Notes: generated from the letters alone by a model not told the origin. A DNA stretch of 22,865 bases from JBGOUV01 sp041477815 (GCA_041477815.1 JBGOUV010000056.1:1-22865); one strand, 5' to 3'. Shown: positions 6,545-15,288, counted from the first letter of the stretch. Program-made: numbers and translations.

Positions 6545-9493
6545 CTACCGAATTGCCATCGTTACGCCGACCGGGCTGGTCGCCGTTCCTACCGTGATCG
6601 TGACAGGCGCGGCGCTTCCAGGAGCCACGCCCGCCGGAACTTTTGCATTCACTTGCAACAGGCCTGCTACCAAAGTCGGCGCAGCGCCGGCGTACTGCAC
6701 CTCGGCGGGAAGGCCCCCGATTCTTACGCTGACCGGAAGCAGCGGCATGGGGAAAACGCTGGTGGCGAGAGTTCCGTCGGTTCCCGGAGGCTTTGTCTGG
6801 CCTTCGCCGGTGGCATAGATCGCTACGATCGAGCCGATGGCCGCCGGATTCGACGGGGAATTCACGGTCGAATCCTGGTTCAGAATGGCGCCCTGCCCCC
6901 TGCCGGAGGCACTCACCGTGAAGATGCCGGGAGAAGACGGCGCCACGGGCAGCGTTACCGGACTTGACCTCGCGAACCCATACTCGACCTGGACCTGCGT
7001 GAGGGATTTGCCGGCCACTGAGTATGGAACTATCGCGCTCAACTGGTTCTGCACGGCGTAAATCATAGGCGCGGCAACGCCATCGAAGAGGACTCTGGTT
7101 CCTGCCAGTTCGGTATCCACCAGGAGAAACTGGAAGCCGCTCAGTTGGAGCGTGGTCAACACTGGGGGGCCGAACCCTACTCCGAAGATCGTGATGATCT
7201 CGCCGGGGGAGACCGCACCCGGCAAGAAGCTGGCTGCGTTCACCGCGCCTGCGGACGAAAACGAGGGAGCACTGGACGCACTCTGAGGGCCAATCTTGAC
7301 GAACGACGTACGTGCCGTCACGTAGGCGTTGCCTGAAGCATCCACCGCGATGTTACGCACACCATCGAGGGAGACGGAGTAGACCAAGGCTGCACCTGCA
7401 GCGTTGAGGACGGCCATGAAACCGGGGGTGGATGAGATGTCCAACGGGCCTGACGTTCCAGGGAAGTTGCGCGACAGCGTGTATCCCGTCACGTAGGCGT
7501 TCCCTACTCGGTCTACCGCTATGCGCTGGGCAGCGTCTTCATCGTTGCCGCCGAGGTAGGTGGAATAAACCAAGGCTGTGCCCGCGGCATTGAGCTTCAT
7601 CACAAAGCCGTCGGCCCGACCGCCGCGGAAGGTGGTTTGAAAGGCACCCGATGTCGTGACGAGGTTGTTGCGAATCTCGGACGCATTGCCGGCGACGTAG
7701 GCGTTGCCTGCCGAGTCCACCGCTATGCCGAGGGCGGTGTAGTCGAATAAACTGGCGAGATAGGTGGAATAAACCAAAGCGGTGCCTCGGGGATTCAGCT
7801 TCGTTACGAAGGCGTATCCATCCTCGAAGGGTCGGCCGCCGCCGACAGTGAGAAATGCGCTCGGTGTTACCGGGAAATTGGTCGAATCAGTCCTGCCCGT
7901 CACGTAGGCGTTGCCCGCGGAATCCAGCGCGATGCCAAGGCCCTCGTCCTCTCCGGGCCCCCCGAGGTAGGTTGAATAAGCCAGGGCCTTGCCCGCTGGG
8001 TCCAGCTTGGTCACGAAGGCATCGCCTTCCCCGAACGGCCCACCGCCGCCAAAGGTGGACTGGAAGGCCTCGGGTGTTGTGGGGAACCCGGCCTTGGCTA
8101 CACCTGTCACGTAGGCGCTCCCTCCCGCATCCACCGCTATACCGGCCGCGAGAGCGCCGCCTCTGCCGCCGAGGTACGTGGAATACACCAAGGCGGTCCC
8201 CAGGGGGTTAAGCTTCGCGACAAAAGCGTTCACCCCGCCGCCGGAGGCGGTCTGGAAAGCACCCGGCGTGGTGGGAAAGTTGGTCGACTCCGTTACGCCT
8301 GTCACGTAGGCGTTGCCTGCCGCATCGACCGCTATGCCAGTGCCCTCCTCGCCACCAGTGCCGCCGAGGTAGGTGGAATACATCAAAGCTGTGCCGGCGG
8401 CATTCAGCTTCGCCACGAACACATCGTCGGAGGCGCCACCACCAAGCGTTCTCTGCAAGGCACCCTGAGTTATCGGGAAATTAGTCGACGCCGTCTTCCC
8501 CGTGACGTAGGCGTTACCGTCAGAGTCCACCGCTATGCCAAGGCCTCTGGTCGCAACCGTATTGCCTAGCGAAGTCGAGTAGATTAGAACCGGGTCAATC
8601 ACCAGCGGCGCGGTCGCGTCATAGCCCGACACCTCAAACCCAACCTCGTTCGATGACTTGACGGTGTACCGGCCCGCGATCTCCTTCTTCGCCCCTTTCA
8701 TTTCCTGCCACACCACGGGCCTGCGCAGAACAACATCGCCGCCCGGTGTGCGCAGCACGAGATCCGCATGGTCGTCGAGGCTGATCCTCGATGCTCCGTC
8801 AAAGGCGAGCCGAATTGTGCGTGGGTCAGCGCCTGGCGCCAGCACAAAGTCGAACTCCAGTTCCCGCGCGGCTCCGTGGTAAACCAAGTCCACTCCCGGA
8901 TAAACGTCCCGAAGTTTCACCGCCGCGTAACTCGGGACGCCGGTCCGCCATCGCTTCGGATCGCTGCCCAAGAAATAGTTGGTTGTACCCGGCAGGCGAT
9001 CCAGCCCTTCGACGCGTGCATCCGCATTGGCTGCCAGCACCTTCATTCGTACTACCGATTCCATACGGGCCGGGCCAGACCGCTCCCTCTTTGTATGCTC
9101 AGCAGCCCGACCGAGCGACAATACAGCCTCGGTGGAGGTGAGCAGCAGCTTGTAGCTGCTGCCGCGAGCTAGGAATTTCACTCGCGAGTCCGCCTGGCCC
9201 CGGTTCACCTCGAAGCTCATTGGCAGCTTGCCGTAGGCTTCGGCCAGCCGCGCCTGTACCGGTTTGTCGGGTGGCGGCAGGAGGGCTCGGTCCGAAGATC
9301 CGGCCGGCCGGTCGCCGCGAGTGGCCAGGCTCAGCACCGTTAGCGCCAGGGACAAGACAAGGTACATGCTGCAGTTTGCTCGGCGACGCTCCCGCCGCGG
9401 GTTGCGAGGCGCCTGGCGACGCGGTCTGCGGACCGTCCATCCGTCTCGCCTAGCTTGGTCCAGGAAGGTTCGGACATTATCTTCTTCGACCAT
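6545..9493 (-). CDS. SBBP-type beta-propeller surface protein with Solibacter C-terminal domain
   Basis: The protein has 982 residues. The ATG at 9493 is chosen for its GAGGAG site; a GTG two codons upstream is also possible. Residues 1-42 are strongly Arg-rich and precede a hydrophobic segment (MYLVLSLALTVLSLA), so the export signal is either very long or a membrane anchor. A start at 9367 (MYLVLSL) would give a normal signal peptide but has no ribosome binding site. From about residue 94 (FEVNRGQ...VKFLARGSSY) comes the domain that usually precedes SBBP propellers. Seven propeller repeats follow, each with 'GIAVDxxGNAYVTG', 'NFPxTxGAFQ', 'AFVxKLNxxGTALVYSTYLGG'. The last 240 residues, from AVNAASFLPG, are the Solibacter module. 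The protein is probably extracellular or surface-bound; its ligand is unknown. Confidence 0.88.
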   Translation of the reverse strand: MVEEDNVRTFLDQARRDGWTVRRPRRQAPRNPRRERRRANCSMYLVLSLALTVLSLATRGDRPAGSSDRALLPPPDKPVQARLAEAYGKLPMSFEVNRGQADSRVKFLARGSSYKLLLTSTEAVLSLGRAAEHTKRERSGPARMESVVRMKVLAANADARVEGLDRLPGTTNYFLGSDPKRWRTGVPSYAAVKLRDVYPGVDLVYHGAARELEFDFVLAPGADPRTIRLAFDGASRISLDDHADLVLRTPGGDVVLRRPVVWQEMKGAKKEIAGRYTVKSSNEVGFEVSGYDATAPLVIDPVLIYSTSLGNTVATRGLGIAVDSDGNAYVTGKTASTNFPITQGALQRTLGGGASDDVFVAKLNAAGTALMYSTYLGGTGGEEGTGIAVDAAGNAYVTGVTESTNFPTTPGAFQTASGGGVNAFVAKLNPLGTALVYSTYLGGRGGALAAGIAVDAGGSAYVTGVAKAGFPTTPEAFQSTFGGGGPFGEGDAFVTKLDPAGKALAYSTYLGGPGEDEGLGIALDSAGNAYVTGRTDSTNFPVTPSAFLTVGGGRPFEDGYAFVTKLNPRGTALVYSTYLASLFDYTALGIAVDSAGNAYVAGNASEIRNNLVTTSGAFQTTFRGGRADGFVMKLNAAGTALVYSTYLGGNDEDAAQRIAVDRVGNAYVTGYTLSRNFPGTSGPLDISSTPGFMAVLNAAGAALVYSVSLDGVRNIAVDASGNAYVTARTSFVKIGPQSASSAPSFSSAGAVNAASFLPGAVSPGEIITIFGVGFGPPVLTTLQLSGFQFLLVDTELAGTRVLFDGVAAPMIYAVQNQLSAIVPYSVAGKSLTQVQVEYGFARSSPVTLPVAPSSPGIFTVSASGRGQGAILNQDSTVNSPSNPAAIGSIVAIYATGEGQTKPPGTDGTLATSVFPMPLLPVSVRIGGLPAEVQYAGAAPTLVAGLLQVNAKVPAGVAPGSAAPVTITVGTATSPVGVTMAIR
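7290..8600. repeat. Seven tandem coding repeats of the SBBP propeller
   Basis: The motif CACGTAGGCGTTGCC (encoding GNAYVTG on the minus strand) or a close variant recurs near 7318, 7488, 7691, 7898, 8106, 8302 and 8502. The period is 170-208 bases. Units differ at many positions, mostly silent or conservative, so the array is old and under protein-level selection, not a recent tandem duplication. Confidence 0.85.
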
Positions 9494-9784
9494 TGCCACT
9501 CCTCGGACGGCTTAAAGCCGGCCCTGGGGCAGCCCCAACCGAAACCGCTCCCCCTGGACCCGGCTGATGAGTGCCTGCAATCCAACAACTTCGCGGACAT
9601 TTCTTAGTCTGCCTGTCGTGTTAGGACCGACACACAACTCCCCTTCCGGACCAACCCGCCCGCATCCACCCAATTCGGTTGGAGGTAACTAAGTGATTCG
9701 GTCAGGCGTTTTGTTTCACCGGAAGCCGACTTTTTGGGCAGGTCCGGTCTGCCGCGACCGGAACCTTTCGTAGAAAGGACCGCC
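9494..9784. other. Intergenic region, no gene recognised
   Basis: It holds the ribosome binding site of the SBBP gene at its left end. Two small stem-loops lie next to the phosphatase stop: 9764-9778 (CCTTTC/GAAAGG) and 9744-9761 (CCGGTC/GACCGG). Neither is followed by a T-run in the direction of transcription, so they may serve as RNA-end protection, but a classical terminator is not supported. A 27-base stretch at 9702-9728 resembles the last codons of the gene ending at 3849. Confidence 0.5.
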
Positions 9785-11677
9785 TCAGCGTCGTACGGCC
9801 AGGGTTACGGTATTGCTGCTGACCCCACGGGCCACAATCCGCAGCCCATAGGACCCGTCCGCCAGTGTCGCCGGCACCTGGACATTGGCCTGGTAAAGCC
9901 CGGCAAAACCCGGGGTGAGGCCGGCATAGGAAGGAGTCACCGACACGGCGCCGACGAACGCTTCGATCGGGCCGCGCGCCGAGATCAGGGGCGAGGCCGG
10001 GGCCGGCAGGCCGGCGGAGATGTCGCTGTCGGGCCGGCCCAGGCCGGTCAGGAATACGGAGACCACCTCGCCCGGACGAGCCGGCACGGTATCGGATACC
10101 AGCGTCCCATTGGCGTGGATCACCGCCGCGCGCGGCGTGCCGGCCCCAAAAATCGCCGGCGCCGCCTCGGAAACCGTCACCGGGACCTCCGCCGACCCGC
10201 CGGCGTAGCTCACTCGCAGCGTGCCCGGACCCTGGATGTCGAACGGCAACTGCGCGTTGATCTGGGTGCGCGACACAAACAGCAGGGGTACCCGCCGGCC
10301 GTTCAGGGTCACGTTGGTCCCGCCCATCTCGGTGGGCAGGGGCAGCCCCCGGGCGCCGCCTTCCTCGGTCGACAGCATCCGCCCGAAGATGCTCACCAGG
10401 GAGCCCGGCGCGAGCGCCGTGCTGAACGAGGCCGCATTCACCACCCCGGCCGCCTCCAGGAGGGGCGGAGTGGCGAGGGTGAACTGGTCGATCTGCTGGC
10501 CGCTGCTGTCGATGGCGCTACAGGAGAACTGGGGCCCCTCCACCTGACAACGCAGGTAATGATAGGTGGAAGCGGCGAACACGAGGCCCTCCCGAGGCGA
10601 CACGAAATAGAGATCACCGCCGCCGCCCCCGGTAATGATGTTGACCGTCCCCTGGCCCGGATCTACGAACTGGCCGCCCCGTCGTGGCGCCGCCTGCTGA
10701 TAGGTGTGCTCGTGCCCGCTCAGGACCAGTTGCACGTCGTGGCGATCGAAGATCGGCTCCAGGAACTGCCGTACCAAGGCCGAGTTGGGGTCTTGCTCGT
10801 GGTTGGAGGTGGGCCGCACCGGATGGTGGAAATACGCCACCCGCCAGAGCTTGCGCGTCCGGCGCAGGTCGTCGTCGAGCCAGCGGACCATCTGGCCCCG
10901 CCCCGCCGCCGCCTCGACCAGCGGGGTATTGGAATCCAGGGACACAAAATGCACGTCCCCCCAGTCGAACGAGTAGTACCGGCCGCGGTCGGGCTCGGGC
11001 ACGCCGTCGGTGGGGTTGGCATGCAGCAGGAGGTAGGGCAGGGCCCCCAGCGTGTTGTACTCATGGTTGCCGGGACAGGGGAAGAAGGTAGAACGCCGCA
11101 TCAGGGGCGAGTAGACGGAGAAGTGGTTGTTGCGGAACTCCTGGAAAGAGCCGTTCTCATAGGCAATGTCGCCGGTGTGAATCACGAAAGCCGGCTGCTC
11201 CAGGAACATCAACTGCGCCAGCCGCCGCTGGGGGTCGAGGCCGGTGCCGCTGTCGCCGAAGGCCAGGAAAGTAAATGGCCCGGGCGCCGCCGGGGCCGTC
11301 CGAAACCGGAAATCCTGCGGCGGGGCCAACTCGCCGCCGTCCAAAAGCACCCGATAGGAATACTCGGTTCCCGGGCGCAGTCCGGTCAGAGTCGTTTGAT
11401 ACTTATAGTAGGGTACACCCAGGCCGGTGACGCGGGCGGGGATCTCGGTGATCTGGGCCTGTTCGCCCTGCAAGACGCCCTGGCCGGTGGAGTACAGCAC
11501 CGTGCCCTCGCCCAGGTCCGGGATGACCCAGACGACGGTTACGCGGTCCGCGCGCATGTCCTGCAAGTAGGGATAGCGGCTGAGGGGGGGCGGAGTCTGG
11601 GCCCCCGCCTGCCACAGCAGGATTGTCACCGCCGCCACACACGCCAAATGCCCAACCGGATATGGGAGCTTCTTCAT
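9785..11677 (-). CDS. Purple-acid-phosphatase-like enzyme with Fn3 and Solibacter C-terminal domains
   Basis: The protein has 630 residues. A signal peptide (1-26, AGA|Q) is followed by an N-terminal Fn3-like domain (about 30-128), the usual partner of purple acid phosphatases. The catalytic domain follows with a complete dimetal site: D142 (FGDSG), D170 and Tyr173 (GDIAY, the metal-charge-transfer tyrosine of the family), N204-H205 (GNHE), H285 (YFHHP), and H322 and H324 (GHEHTY). Residues 409-630 are the Solibacter module (VVNAASF...GLYQANVQVP). The protein should be a secreted phosphomonoesterase or diesterase working on organic phosphate outside the cell; the exact substrate is open. It is transcribed divergently from the small CxxC protein/TonB receptor pair. 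No strong ribosome binding site precedes the ATG. Confidence 0.92.
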   Translation of the reverse strand: MKKLPYPVGHLACVAAVTILLWQAGAQTPPPLSRYPYLQDMRADRVTVVWVIPDLGEGTVLYSTGQGVLQGEQAQITEIPARVTGLGVPYYKYQTTLTGLRPGTEYSYRVLLDGGELAPPQDFRFRTAPAAPGPFTFLAFGDSGTGLDPQRRLAQLMFLEQPAFVIHTGDIAYENGSFQEFRNNHFSVYSPLMRRSTFFPCPGNHEYNTLGALPYLLLHANPTDGVPEPDRGRYYSFDWGDVHFVSLDSNTPLVEAAAGRGQMVRWLDDDLRRTRKLWRVAYFHHPVRPTSNHEQDPNSALVRQFLEPIFDRHDVQLVLSGHEHTYQQAAPRRGGQFVDPGQGTVNIITGGGGGDLYFVSPREGLVFAASTYHYLRCQVEGPQFSCSAIDSSGQQIDQFTLATPPLLEAAGVVNAASFSTALAPGSLVSIFGRMLSTEEGGARGLPLPTEMGGTNVTLNGRRVPLLFVSRTQINAQLPFDIQGPGTLRVSYAGGSAEVPVTVSEAAPAIFGAGTPRAAVIHANGTLVSDTVPARPGEVVSVFLTGLGRPDSDISAGLPAPASPLISARGPIEAFVGAVSVTPSYAGLTPGFAGLYQANVQVPATLADGSYGLRIVARGVSSNTVTLAVRR

Positions 11678-11918
11678 GGACTAGCGGATACTGATTGGCA
11701 AGAGTAGCCGGCCCACCACTCTAAACCCTCCCCCCTCTCTACAGTATCACAAGACGTGTCAAACACCTCTTTCCCGGTTTCCCGGGCCACCCTGGGTGCG
11801 CGACATGAAAGTGATGGCCTGCAAGTGGCGTTTCGTTTCCACCCGGCCTGCCGGAGCGTAGCCTTATGTCAGGATTTCCGTGGGCCTACCGGCGAAGTGA
11901 TCCGCGTGCAGAGCCCGC

Positions 11919-11947
11919 AAGCGTGTTGCGGCAAAGCGTGTTGCGGC
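11919..11947 (+). promoter_or_regulatory. Tandem 14-bp direct repeat abutting the -35 box, candidate operator
   Basis: AAGCGTGTTGCGGC occurs twice without mismatch, at 11919-11932 and 11934-11947, a 15-base period. The second copy ends three bases before the -35 hexamer at 11951. The position suits an activator or repressor site for the downstream gene pair. The binding protein is unknown. Confidence 0.4.
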
Positions 11948-11950
11948 CGC

Positions 11951-11979
11951 TTGCAACTGGAGGCTAGAGCTGTTACAAT
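11951..11979 (+). promoter_or_regulatory. Sigma-70-type promoter for the CxxC protein and TonB receptor
   Basis: TTGCAA (11951-11956) and TACAAT (11974-11979) are separated by the ideal 17 bases, and TG at 11971-11972 provides an extended -10. Transcription should begin near 11986, about 13 bases before the ATG at 11999. Confidence 0.65.
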
Positions 11980-11998
11980 ATCCCCAGTCATAGTTAGG

Positions 11999-12286
11999 AT
12001 GCCTGTAGGCCGCAAACCGCGCTGCAAAGCCGTGGTCGCCTTTTTGGCGGTGTTGGCGATTCTCGCGTTGTCGAGCAGCGTCTTTCTTCCTGGGCATTGG
12101 CTTGACGGCCTGCAGGGCCGCAGTTGCAACATCTGCCGTACCGCCCAACTGCCCGCTCTGGGAGCTTCTCTAGGAATTCAGATACACGCTCCGGCTCCAG
12201 TCGACTGGCGCCAGCGCGCGGTCGAATTCAGTCCCGTAGTCGAACCGGTTCTCGTATCCCACTCTCCCCGGGCTCCACCTGCCTAG
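11999..12286 (+). CDS. Small membrane-anchored CxxC protein
   Basis: The protein has 95 residues: a basic start (MPVGRKPRCK), one hydrophobic helix (11-30), then an extracytoplasmic part with SCNICRTAQLP (C43-x2-C46) and a Pro-rich tail. The ATG is favoured because a good promoter ends just upstream; AGG abuts the ATG, so initiation may be weak. A CxxC motif right after an export helix suggests thiol or metal binding. Small proteins of this layout are found beside outer-membrane receptors in other bacteria, as I recall, but I cannot name a family. It lies 107 bases upstream of the TonB receptor and is probably co-transcribed with it. Confidence 0.55.
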   Translation: MPVGRKPRCKAVVAFLAVLAILALSSSVFLPGHWLDGLQGRSCNICRTAQLPALGASLGIQIHAPAPVDWRQRAVEFSPVVEPVLVSHSPRAPPA

Positions 12287-12393
12287 TTCTCCTCTCGAAT
12301 TCTGATTATCGAAGCGCAGTCGCTGCCGGCGTCGACGGCAGTTGCGCTGCTCCACCTTTCCATTTCATTCGAAATTCAAAAGGAGAATCTCTT

Positions 12394-15015
12394 ATGCAGG
12401 CGAGAAATCTTTCAGGCCTTCTTGGCAAGCTAAAGAACGTTCTTGCGCCCGTTTGCCTGGCGCTGTTGGCGTGCTCTTTCCCGGCCTCCGCTCAGTCCCT
12501 GGGCAGCGCGGGAACCGTCGAAGGCACAATCACGGACGCCAGCGGCGCCGTCATCGCCGGCGCGACCGCAACCATCGTGAACCGCATTACCGGATATCAG
12601 CAGACCGCGACCACAGACTCCGTTGGAAGTTTTCGTCTCAACAACGTCCCGCCCAACCCCTATCACCTGGAGGTTAGCGCGCCCGGGTTTGCCACCCTTC
12701 AGCAAGATATCGTCGTGCGCTCAGCGGTGCCGCTGACCCTCCAGCCGTCGCTCCAGGTTGCCGGTGGGCGAACCACCGTTGTCGTCGAAGCCGCCGGCGC
12801 CGACGTGCTTGAAAACGTCCCTTACGCTCACAACGATATGGATCGCGCCGTGTACTCCAAGCTGCCAACATTGGGGGCGGGCTCGGGTTTGAGCGACGCG
12901 ATCATATTTGCCAGCCCCGGCGTGGTGGCTGATTCCAACGGCTTGTTTCACCCTCTCGGCGACCACGCCCAGACGACCATCTCCATCGATGGCCAACCTA
13001 TCAGCGACCAGCAGAGCAAGCAGTTCTCCACCCAGTTGCCTCTAAACGCCATCCAGTCGATGGAACTCATCACCGGAGCGCCTGCGGCCGAGTTCGGTGA
13101 CAAAACCAGCCTCGTGGTCAATGCCGTGACCCGCTCCGGGCTGGGGCAGAGCAAACCGCACGGAAGCTTCGCCGCGCAGTACGGATCCTTTGGGACCGCA
13201 GCCGAGGAGTTCACCCTAGGCGCGGGCAGTCCGAAGTTCGGGAATTTCCTGGCTGCCAATGCGCTCCGCTCGGGCCGCTTCCTGGATACCCCGGAGTTCC
13301 GTCCCCTGCACGCGCGCGGGAACAATCAAACCATCTTCGATCGCATCGATTATCAGCCGACCGGGAAAAACGTCTTCCACCTCAACCTGTTTGCCGCCCG
13401 CAACTGGTTTCAGACCCCTAACACCTTCGAACAGCAGTTTGCCGATCAGGACCAGCGGCAGATGGTCCGCAGTTTCAACATAGCCCCCGGATATCAGCGC
13501 ACGATCAGCCCGGCGGTGCTTCTGACCATCACGCCCTTCCTGCGTCAGGACCGCGTCACCTACTATTCGAGCCGTGACCCGTTCTCCGATACGCCGATCA
13601 CGATTGGCCAGAGCCGGCGGCTCCGCAGCCTCGGCTTCCGGGCGGATATCGCTTACGTGCGCGGCATTCACAACCTGAAGTTCGGCGGGCACTTTACCAA
13701 CACGGGTCTCTCCGAGGACTTCCATTTAGGCGTCACCGACCCGGCCTTCAACGCCGTCTGCCTGGACCAGGGCGGCGACCCGGTGACCAAGCCAACGCTG
13801 CTCGACCCGGATGATTGCGCGGACGCTGGCTTCAAGGGTAACCCGGACCTCCAACCGGGCCTGATTCCGTTCGACCTAACCCGAGGTGGAGCGTTGTTTG
13901 GTTTCCGAGGGCGCGCCGACATCAACCAAGGCGGGTTTTTCGTACAGGACCAGATCACGCTGCACAGCTTGACCATCCATGCCGGCCTTCGTGTGGATCA
14001 TTACAGCGGCCTCAGCACGGATACCCTGGCGCAGCCTCGGGTGGGTGCGTCTTACCAGATCAAGCCAACAGGCACGGTGCTGCGCGCCTCTTACTCGCGT
14101 ACGCTGGAAACGCCATACAACGAGAGCCTAATCCTATCGAGCTCCACCGGCTCGGGGGGCCTGGCCCAAAACACCTTCGGCGCCTTCGGCGCGCAACCGA
14201 TGAGGCCGGGCCACCGCAATCAGTACAATGCGGGAATACAACAGGCACTCGGCAAGGTGCTGCTGGTCGATGCCGATTACTTCTGGAAGTTCACGGACAA
14301 CGCCTACGACTTCAGCGCCCTGCTGAATACGCCGATGGTATTCCCTATCTCCTGGCGCAAGTCGAAGATTGACGGTGTATCGTTGCGGCTGAGCACGCCC
14401 AACCTTCGGGGGTTCCAGGCCTATACGACCATGGGACACACGCGGTCGCGCTACTTCGGGCCCGAGGTGGGGGGCCTGATCTTCAACTCGCCGCTCGACA
14501 CCAGCGTGTTCCGCATCGACCACGACCAGGCTTTCCAGCAAACAACCCATGTTCGCTACCAGCGGCCGAAGAACGGCGCCTGGTTTGCCTTCACCTGGCG
14601 TTATGACAGTGGCCTGGTAGCTGGTGCGGTGGACAGCCTGGAGGCAGCGCTGGGCCTGACCGCGGCGCAGCAGGCGGCGATCGGCTTCTTCTGCGGCGGC
14701 CAACGAGCCAGCCTGTCCCAAGGGATTACGCAGTGCGCTTCGTCCAATTTCGGAGCGACGCGGCTGCGCATTCCGGCGCCGGGCACGGCCGACCCCGACC
14801 ACAACCCGCCGCGCGTCGCCCCGCGCCATCTTTTCGACCTGGGAGCGGGGACCGACAACCTTTTCAGGCGAAGCGAAGGTACACGCGTGACCCTGAAATT
14901 CACCGTTCTGAATGTCACCGACAAGATTGCCCTCTACAACTTCCTGTCCACCTTTAGCGGTACCCATTTCGTGGCCCCGCGCACCTACCAGGCGGAGGTT
15001 GGAGTGGTCTTCTGA
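12394..15015 (+). CDS. Oar-like TonB-dependent outer-membrane receptor with carboxypeptidase-regulatory-like domain
   Basis: The protein has 873 residues. AGGAGA eight bases before the ATG fixes the start; the open frame reaches back to 12124 but has no support there. A signal peptide (1-34, ASA|Q) is followed by a carboxypeptidase-regulatory-like beta-sandwich (about 40-122, TVEGTITDASGAVIAGATAT). A plug-like region comes next (about 140-260: ISIDGQPISDQQ, MELITGAPAAEFGDKTSLVV, NAVTRSG). The rest is a long barrel ending in aromatic Phe (QAEVGVVF), the outer-membrane assembly signal. This is the acidobacterial Oar/SusC-like layout. No clear TonB box is seen between the signal peptide and the sandwich. 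The cargo is unknown; secreted phosphatases on both sides make a phosphate-containing ligand one possibility, but context is the only evidence. Confidence 0.9.
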   Translation: MQARNLSGLLGKLKNVLAPVCLALLACSFPASAQSLGSAGTVEGTITDASGAVIAGATATIVNRITGYQQTATTDSVGSFRLNNVPPNPYHLEVSAPGFATLQQDIVVRSAVPLTLQPSLQVAGGRTTVVVEAAGADVLENVPYAHNDMDRAVYSKLPTLGAGSGLSDAIIFASPGVVADSNGLFHPLGDHAQTTISIDGQPISDQQSKQFSTQLPLNAIQSMELITGAPAAEFGDKTSLVVNAVTRSGLGQSKPHGSFAAQYGSFGTAAEEFTLGAGSPKFGNFLAANALRSGRFLDTPEFRPLHARGNNQTIFDRIDYQPTGKNVFHLNLFAARNWFQTPNTFEQQFADQDQRQMVRSFNIAPGYQRTISPAVLLTITPFLRQDRVTYYSSRDPFSDTPITIGQSRRLRSLGFRADIAYVRGIHNLKFGGHFTNTGLSEDFHLGVTDPAFNAVCLDQGGDPVTKPTLLDPDDCADAGFKGNPDLQPGLIPFDLTRGGALFGFRGRADINQGGFFVQDQITLHSLTIHAGLRVDHYSGLSTDTLAQPRVGASYQIKPTGTVLRASYSRTLETPYNESLILSSSTGSGGLAQNTFGAFGAQPMRPGHRNQYNAGIQQALGKVLLVDADYFWKFTDNAYDFSALLNTPMVFPISWRKSKIDGVSLRLSTPNLRGFQAYTTMGHTRSRYFGPEVGGLIFNSPLDTSVFRIDHDQAFQQTTHVRYQRPKNGAWFAFTWRYDSGLVAGAVDSLEAALGLTAAQQAAIGFFCGGQRASLSQGITQCASSNFGATRLRIPAPGTADPDHNPPRVAPRHLFDLGAGTDNLFRRSEGTRVTLKFTVLNVTDKIALYNFLSTFSGTHFVAPRTYQAEVGVVF

Positions 15016-15109
15016 GCCCTGAGTATCTGCCCTGGCGCTCCGGCTCACGGCGCCCGCGCGGGGGGCTGTGGCGCTTCCGCCCAATGTGACCCTATCCCCC
15101 AGGGACCGG

Positions 15110-15146
15110 AGTGAGCGTACCGCCTGTCGCTCAGACGCTCACTTTT
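15110..15146 (+). terminator. Rho-independent-like terminator of the TonB receptor gene
   Basis: A perfect 9-bp stem, AGTGAGCGT (15110-15118) with ACGCTCACT (15135-15143), encloses a 16-base loop and runs into TTTTAT. It lies 95 bases after the receptor stop. The stem is short and the loop large, so efficiency may be modest. Confidence 0.5.
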
Positions 15147-15180
15147 ATGTCGCGCACCCCGTTTCCCGGTCTGATCCAAC

Positions 15181-15288
15181 ACCGGACCTGCCGCCCGCTA
15201 TTCTGAATGAATTGCCTTCGATCTCGTGGGCGACGTAGACCGGGGCGTACCCGTCCACGCAGGTGAGTTGGTAGCGGAAGTCGTTATT
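15181..15288 (-). pseudogene. Fragment of a 'DFRYQLT' surface-protein C-terminal motif
   Basis: The minus strand reads NNDFRYQLTCVDGYAPVYVA, then HEIEGNSFRIAGG. This resembles a motif I know from the C-terminal ends of large surface or tail-fibre-like proteins ('DFRYQLTxIGxFAxxxVAxEIxxNRFxI...', normally continuing into VSWQVTG). The continuation is missing and a stop follows at 15145-15147. The fragment sits in the same frame just past the CotH-like stop, without a start of its own. It is a gene remnant; the parent family name is not certain. Confidence 0.5.

Larger units (their letters stand above)
11678..11998. other. Divergent intergenic region (321 bp)
   Basis: The left part (11678-11918) should contain the promoter of the phosphatase gene on the minus strand, but I see no convincing -35/-10 pair there. 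The right part carries the tandem 14-bp repeat and the plus-strand promoter listed separately. A plus-strand frame from 11756 is open through this region; it shows no protein-like character before 11999 and would start upstream of the promoter. Confidence 0.6.

Noticed and set aside
7290..8600. Regularly spaced repeats that could suggest a CRISPR array
   Set aside because: The repeats are degenerate, 170-208 bases apart and encode propeller blades in one continuous frame.
9744..9778. Two stem-loops as an intrinsic terminator of the phosphatase gene
   Set aside because: The stems are only 6 bp and the RNA downstream is C/A-rich, not U-rich.
9734..11707. Plus-strand open frame of 657 codons opposite the phosphatase gene
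   Set aside because: Antisense of a clear gene with full catalytic motifs; the frame is Gly/Arg/His-rich, as expected from high-GC complementary codons. The same holds for plus-strand frames at 1664-3082, 15466-16977, 17704-19314 and 19599-20882.
12314..12347. Interrupted stem-loop (GCGCA...TGCCG / CGGCA...TGCGC) in the leader of the TonB receptor gene as an attenuator or riboswitch
   Set aside because: Only two 5-bp stems with unequal internal loops, no T-run and no match to a known riboswitch core; could be chance in GC-rich DNA.
12124..12393. Upstream extension of the TonB receptor frame and its overlap with the CxxC protein
   Set aside because: The ribosome binding site AGGAGA and signal peptide fix the start at 12394.
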